Source: an uncultured Acidimicrobiaceae bacterium | GTDB taxonomy: Bacteria; Actinomycetota; Acidimicrobiia; Spongiisociales; SHLN01 | NCBI GenBank assembly: GCA_947259275.1 | Contig: CAMYMH010000025.1 | Span: forward strand, 5,767-69,766 | Reading direction: 5' to 3' | DNA length: 64,000 nucleotides | Shown: positions 61,088 to 64,000 of the stretch, in pieces | How the letters are laid out: each line of letters starts with the position of its first letter | Position numbering within the stretch: the stretch's first letter is position 1 | Made by a program: the position numbers and the translations under genes | Notes under the pieces: model-generated | What the model was told of the DNA's origin: nothing | What the model saw: the letters and a program-made list of their open reading frames with translations, nothing else | Databases searched by the model: none

Positions 61088-63334
61088 TCAGCGGGTGGTG
61101 AGGATGCTTTCGATTTCCTCGGGCGCAATCAGAACTTCCCGGGCCTTGCTGCCTTCGGAGGGACCGACGACTCCTTTGTTTTCGAGGATGTCCATCACCC
61201 GTCCGGCGCGGGCGAATCCGATGCGGAGCTTGCGCTGCAACATCGAGGTGGACCCGAGCTGTGATCTGACGATGAGCTCGGTTGCCTGGCGGATGATGTC
61301 GGGGTCCTCACCTTCAGAGGCCTCGACGGCCTTGGCCTCTTGTTCGGCTGCCACGAACATCGACTCGTCGTACTTCGCCTTCGTCTGCTGCTTCACCCAT
61401 GCCACCACCGCATGGATCTCGCTCTCCTCGACCCAGGCACCCTGGATTCGCTCCGGCTTGGGGTCGCGGGCGGTGACGACGAGCATGTCGCCCAGCCCGA
61501 TGAGCTTCTCGGCGCCAGAAGCATCGAGAATCACCCGGCTGTCGGCCTGGGAGGCGACCGAGAAGGCAAGACGGGAAGGAATATTGGCTTTGATGACCCC
61601 GGTGATGACATCGACCGACGGTCGTTGCGTGGCGATGACGAGGTGAATACCGATGGCGCGAGCCATCTGGGCAATTCGTACAATGGCGTCTTCTACGATC
61701 TTCCCTGCCACCATCATGAGGTCGTTCAGCTCGTCGACGACCACCACGATGTACGGAAAACGGTCGAACTTCTCGGGGTCGAGGCCGCCGGCATCCCACT
61801 TCTCGTGGTAGCCGATGATGTCGCGGACGCCGCTGTCGGCCACCAGCTCGTAGCGCCGATCCATCTCGTCGACGGCCCAGCGGAGAGCCTCGGCGGCTTT
61901 GCGAGGGTTGGTGATGACCCGGGTGAGAAGGTGCGGAACACCGTTGTACTGGCCGAGTTCGACCCGCTTGGGGTCCACCATGATGAGCCGGACGTCTTCG
62001 GGCCTTGACCGCATCAGCAAGCTGGTGACGATGGAGTTGATGCACGACGACTTGCCGGCACCGGTGGCGCCGGCAATGAGCACATGGGGCAGCTCGTCCA
62101 AGTTGAGCATGGCCGGGTTGCCGGAGATGTCCATACCGAGGCCGGCGGCCAGCGGGTTGTTGTTCTCGGCGGCTTCGTGTGAGGACAGGATGTCGCCGAG
62201 GGTGACCAGGCGTCTGCGAAGGTTGGGTACCTCGACACCGATGGCACTCTTGCCCGGGATCGGCGCCAGAATGCGAACGTCGGGCGTCGCCAGCGCATAA
62301 CCGATGTCGGAGGCCAGGCTCGTGACCCGGGCCACCTTGACGCCGGGCGCCAGCTCGATCTCGTATCGGGTGACGGTCGGGCCGGGAACGATGCGGGTGA
62401 GCCGGGCGTCGACACCGTGCTGTCGAAGCGTGTCTTCCAATTCCCGGCCGGTGCTCTCGAGCGAGCGCTTGTTCTGGCCTCCACCCGTGCCGAGCGTCAG
62501 CAGTTCCAGCGGGGGTCGCTGATAGTTACCCTGGCGGGTGGTCACCGGGACGGCCGCCTGCTTCTTGGCCTCGGTGCTGGGGCGGGTCTTGGCGGGGGCA
62601 GATTTCGGCTTGGTGGATGCCGGACGATTGGTGGCCACCGGCCTCGCTTCGGCAACAGCGGGAGCCGCCACGGCCGGAGCCGGCGACAAGGTTCGGCGAC
62701 GCCGGCGCAGACCCCAAAGCCGGACCACCTGGAAGCGCAGCCACCGACCGACGTCCCCCACCGCGATCGCCACTTCCCTGACCGTGGTGCGGGTGGCGAG
62801 CATGACGCCGACGGAGATGACGGTGAACAAGACAATGAGCGAGCCCCACAGGCCGACCAGGCGGCGCATCGGGTACGAGCTGAGGGAACCCACGACGCCG
62901 CCGCGAGTGGTCACCCGGTCGACACCCTCTGCCAGAGGAATGGTGCCGGTCAGCAGGTGGAAGAGGGCCAGCGTCCCAAAGAACAGCACGACCAGCCCGA
63001 GGGTGACGTGTGAGTGCTCACGGCCTGCCCGCCCAAACACCAGCGTCAACCCGACGACCGCCATCGCAGCCGGGACGAAGACGGCCCAGGCACCAAAGAG
63101 GATCTTCAGACCCGGTGTGAACAAGCGGCCGAACGGGCCGGCCAGGCCGAGGAATCCGAGGAACAGCACTGCACTGGCGACCAGCAGCACCAGTCCCCAT
63201 ACGTCGTCGGCCTGGCGTCCGATTCGCTCTCGCACGGCGGCCCGCAGGCGCGCCCAGCGGTTCGGTTGTCTCTTGGCTTTGGATGCCCGCTTCCGCCCGG
63301 AAGCCCCACCGCGGGTGGGTTTGCGTTGTGGCAT
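61088..63334 (-). CDS. ftsK: DNA translocase FtsK/SpoIIIE
   Basis: 748 residues. A basic N-terminus and about four membrane segments (~45-180) precede an Ala/Pro/Lys-rich linker, the alpha domain (TGRELEDTLRQHGVDARLTR) and the RecA-like motor with Walker A AGATGAGKS (Lys near 428) and Walker B PYIVVVVDELNDLMM. The C-terminal gamma winged helix (RQATELIVRSQLGSTSMLQR) reads polar DNA sequences. It pumps DNA through the division septum. The neighbour at the window edge resembles RNase J, the usual pairing. Confidence 0.96.
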   Translation of the reverse strand: MPQRKPTRGGASGRKRASKAKRQPNRWARLRAAVRERIGRQADDVWGLVLLVASAVLFLGFLGLAGPFGRLFTPGLKILFGAWAVFVPAAMAVVGLTLVFGRAGREHSHVTLGLVVLFFGTLALFHLLTGTIPLAEGVDRVTTRGGVVGSLSSYPMRRLVGLWGSLIVLFTVISVGVMLATRTTVREVAIAVGDVGRWLRFQVVRLWGLRRRRRTLSPAPAVAAPAVAEARPVATNRPASTKPKSAPAKTRPSTEAKKQAAVPVTTRQGNYQRPPLELLTLGTGGGQNKRSLESTGRELEDTLRQHGVDARLTRIVPGPTVTRYEIELAPGVKVARVTSLASDIGYALATPDVRILAPIPGKSAIGVEVPNLRRRLVTLGDILSSHEAAENNNPLAAGLGMDISGNPAMLNLDELPHVLIAGATGAGKSSCINSIVTSLLMRSRPEDVRLIMVDPKRVELGQYNGVPHLLTRVITNPRKAAEALRWAVDEMDRRYELVADSGVRDIIGYHEKWDAGGLDPEKFDRFPYIVVVVDELNDLMMVAGKIVEDAIVRIAQMARAIGIHLVIATQRPSVDVITGVIKANIPSRLAFSVASQADSRVILDASGAEKLIGLGDMLVVTARDPKPERIQGAWVEESEIHAVVAWVKQQTKAKYDESMFVAAEQEAKAVEASEGEDPDIIRQATELIVRSQLGSTSMLQRKLRIGFARAGRVMDILENKGVVGPSEGSKAREVLIAPEEIESILTTR

Positions 63335-63490
63335 CGGTCCTGAAGGCTAACCGAACCGATCGAGAACGGGAGGGAAATTCGCGCGGATATTGGTTGCAGA
63401 CGCGCTATCCGCGCGATCTCTGTTCTGGTGGCGGCTGAATCGTTACCCGTTGCCCGTTCCCCGGCAGAGGGCGGTGAGTATGATTCGCTG

Positions 63491-63901
63491 ATGGAAGATG
63501 CGTTCGAGCTGGAACTGGAGCTGAGACGGGCTCGCGAGGAGCTAGCGGAGCTTCCTGCCGATGCGTTCAATGGGCGCATCGACCTGCGAGGGCGGATCAT
63601 CGAGCTGGAGGCTGCGATGGCGGCGGCTTCCCCCGTCCGCGAGGAGAGCCTCCGCAACGAGCTGGCCGCCCTCGAGGCCAAGCGGCTGGAGATGGTCAAG
63701 ACCCGGATGGATCCATCCAACGCCCACGGCGGCCTCGGGCTCGGCGGAGGGATCGACCCCAACTTCCTCCACAAGGCCAATCGCAGGATCGACGAGCTCA
63801 CCGGTATCAAGGAGATCGAGGCGAGAATTCGAGAGATTCAGAGGCTGCTGGAGCGGGGCACGACTGCCCACCGCCAACCGCCCACCGTCGACCGCCGGTA
63901 G
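63491..63901 (+). CDS. Coiled-coil protein with glycine linker
   Basis: 136 residues from ATG 63491; GTG 63428 would add 21 less typical residues. Charged helices (FELELELRRAREELAELPAD; ESLRNELAALEAKRLEMVKT) are followed by GGLGLGGGIDPNFLHKANRR and a final helix. It shares this layout with the 127-residue protein at 56541-56924. No known domain; possibly a septum or RNA-degradosome-associated factor, but that rests only on position between ftsK and the RNase J-like gene. Confidence 0.7.
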   Translation: MEDAFELELELRRAREELAELPADAFNGRIDLRGRIIELEAAMAAASPVREESLRNELAALEAKRLEMVKTRMDPSNAHGGLGLGGGIDPNFLHKANRRIDELTGIKEIEARIREIQRLLERGTTAHRQPPTVDRR

Positions 63902-63963
63902 CCCGTGCTGAGAGCCGAAAGCTGAGAGTTGCCGCCGCGACGCGGGGGCGTTGCCGTCGCCGC

Positions 63964-64000
63964 CTAGAACTCGATGACGACCGGGATCACCACCGGGCGG
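63964..64000 (-). CDS. rnj: C-terminal end of an RNase J-like gene, cut by the window edge
   Basis: On the minus strand the last codons before TAG read RPVVIPVVIEF, which matches the typical RNase J ending (RPMVIPVVxE). Together with the ftsK neighbour this supports ribonuclease J, but only eleven codons are visible. Confidence 0.55.
   Translation of the reverse strand, partial: RPVVIPVVIEF

Overview
The window reads as chromosomal DNA of a high-GC actinobacterium, most likely an uncultured Acidimicrobiia-type lineage. This is inferred from: LexA boxes of the CGAAC-N4-GTTCG type; a RecA intein at the insertion point used in Mycobacterium leprae RecA; the lexA / LysM / nrdR and FtsK / RNase J neighbourhoods; a Ser/Thr kinase next to an FHA-FHA-ABC exporter (as PknF-Rv1747); and many GTG starts with 4-bp overlaps. 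A perfect fold-back repeat at base 1 and one clear single-base frameshift suggest a metagenome or single-cell assembly.

Layout. 1-10.2 kb: a partial glycoside-hydrolase-like protein, tRNA-Val(CAC), a cyclase-AAA-TPR signalling protein, a frameshifted MFS transporter, and a TetR-controlled operon encoding a DCC-DUF3179 fusion. 10.5-18.7 kb: a DUF3179 lipoprotein, a membrane Ser/Thr kinase, an FHA-ABC exporter, an ACC-synthase-like aminotransferase and a cytochrome c lipoprotein. 18.7-21.8 kb: phenylalanine hydroxylase, a ceramidase-like membrane protein and a tocopherol-cyclase-like lipoprotein. 21.8-25.6 kb: a small degenerate island bounded by tRNA-Val(GAC) and a duplicate of its 3' half; it holds two unrecognised membrane proteins, a DUF2283 protein and a relic of a phage or contractile-injection tail sheath. 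25.5-38.2 kb: a Val-Cys-Gly tRNA cluster, then a housekeeping block: dut, nrdR, LysM, lexA, dapF, miaA, miaB, rny and intein-bearing recA. 38.3-44.1 kb: a 5'-nucleotidase, a phnDCEE-type transporter and Dgt in one apparent transcription unit. 44.1-51.1 kb: VOC protein, ThpR, PPK2, methyltransferase, CinA, CmcI-like, RimO and YcaQ-like glycosylase. 51.1-51.7 kb: a nested palindromic repeat cluster. 51.7-64 kb: flavin reductase, P5C dehydrogenase, a second ceramidase-like protein, an FAD oxidoreductase, the E1/E2 genes of a 2-oxoacid dehydrogenase, FtsK, and the last codons of an RNase J-like gene.

How genes work together. lexA, the divergent LysM gene and recA all carry LexA boxes; at the LysM and recA promoters a box lies inside a 17-bp spacer between -35 and -10, so repression by promoter occlusion is readable directly. 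The kinase and FHA-ABC genes form a phospho-dependent exporter pair. The 5'-nucleotidase and dNTPase flank a phosphonate/phosphite-type importer, suggesting a phosphorus or nucleotide salvage unit. The most unusual items are the tRNA-bounded island with its tail-sheath relic, the DCC-DUF3179 fusion under an operator-overlapped promoter, the DUF6777-like ectodomain shared by the kinase and a zinc-ribbon protein, two genes that seem to need CTG starts inside CTGA overlaps, and a kinase lacking the catalytic-loop Asn.
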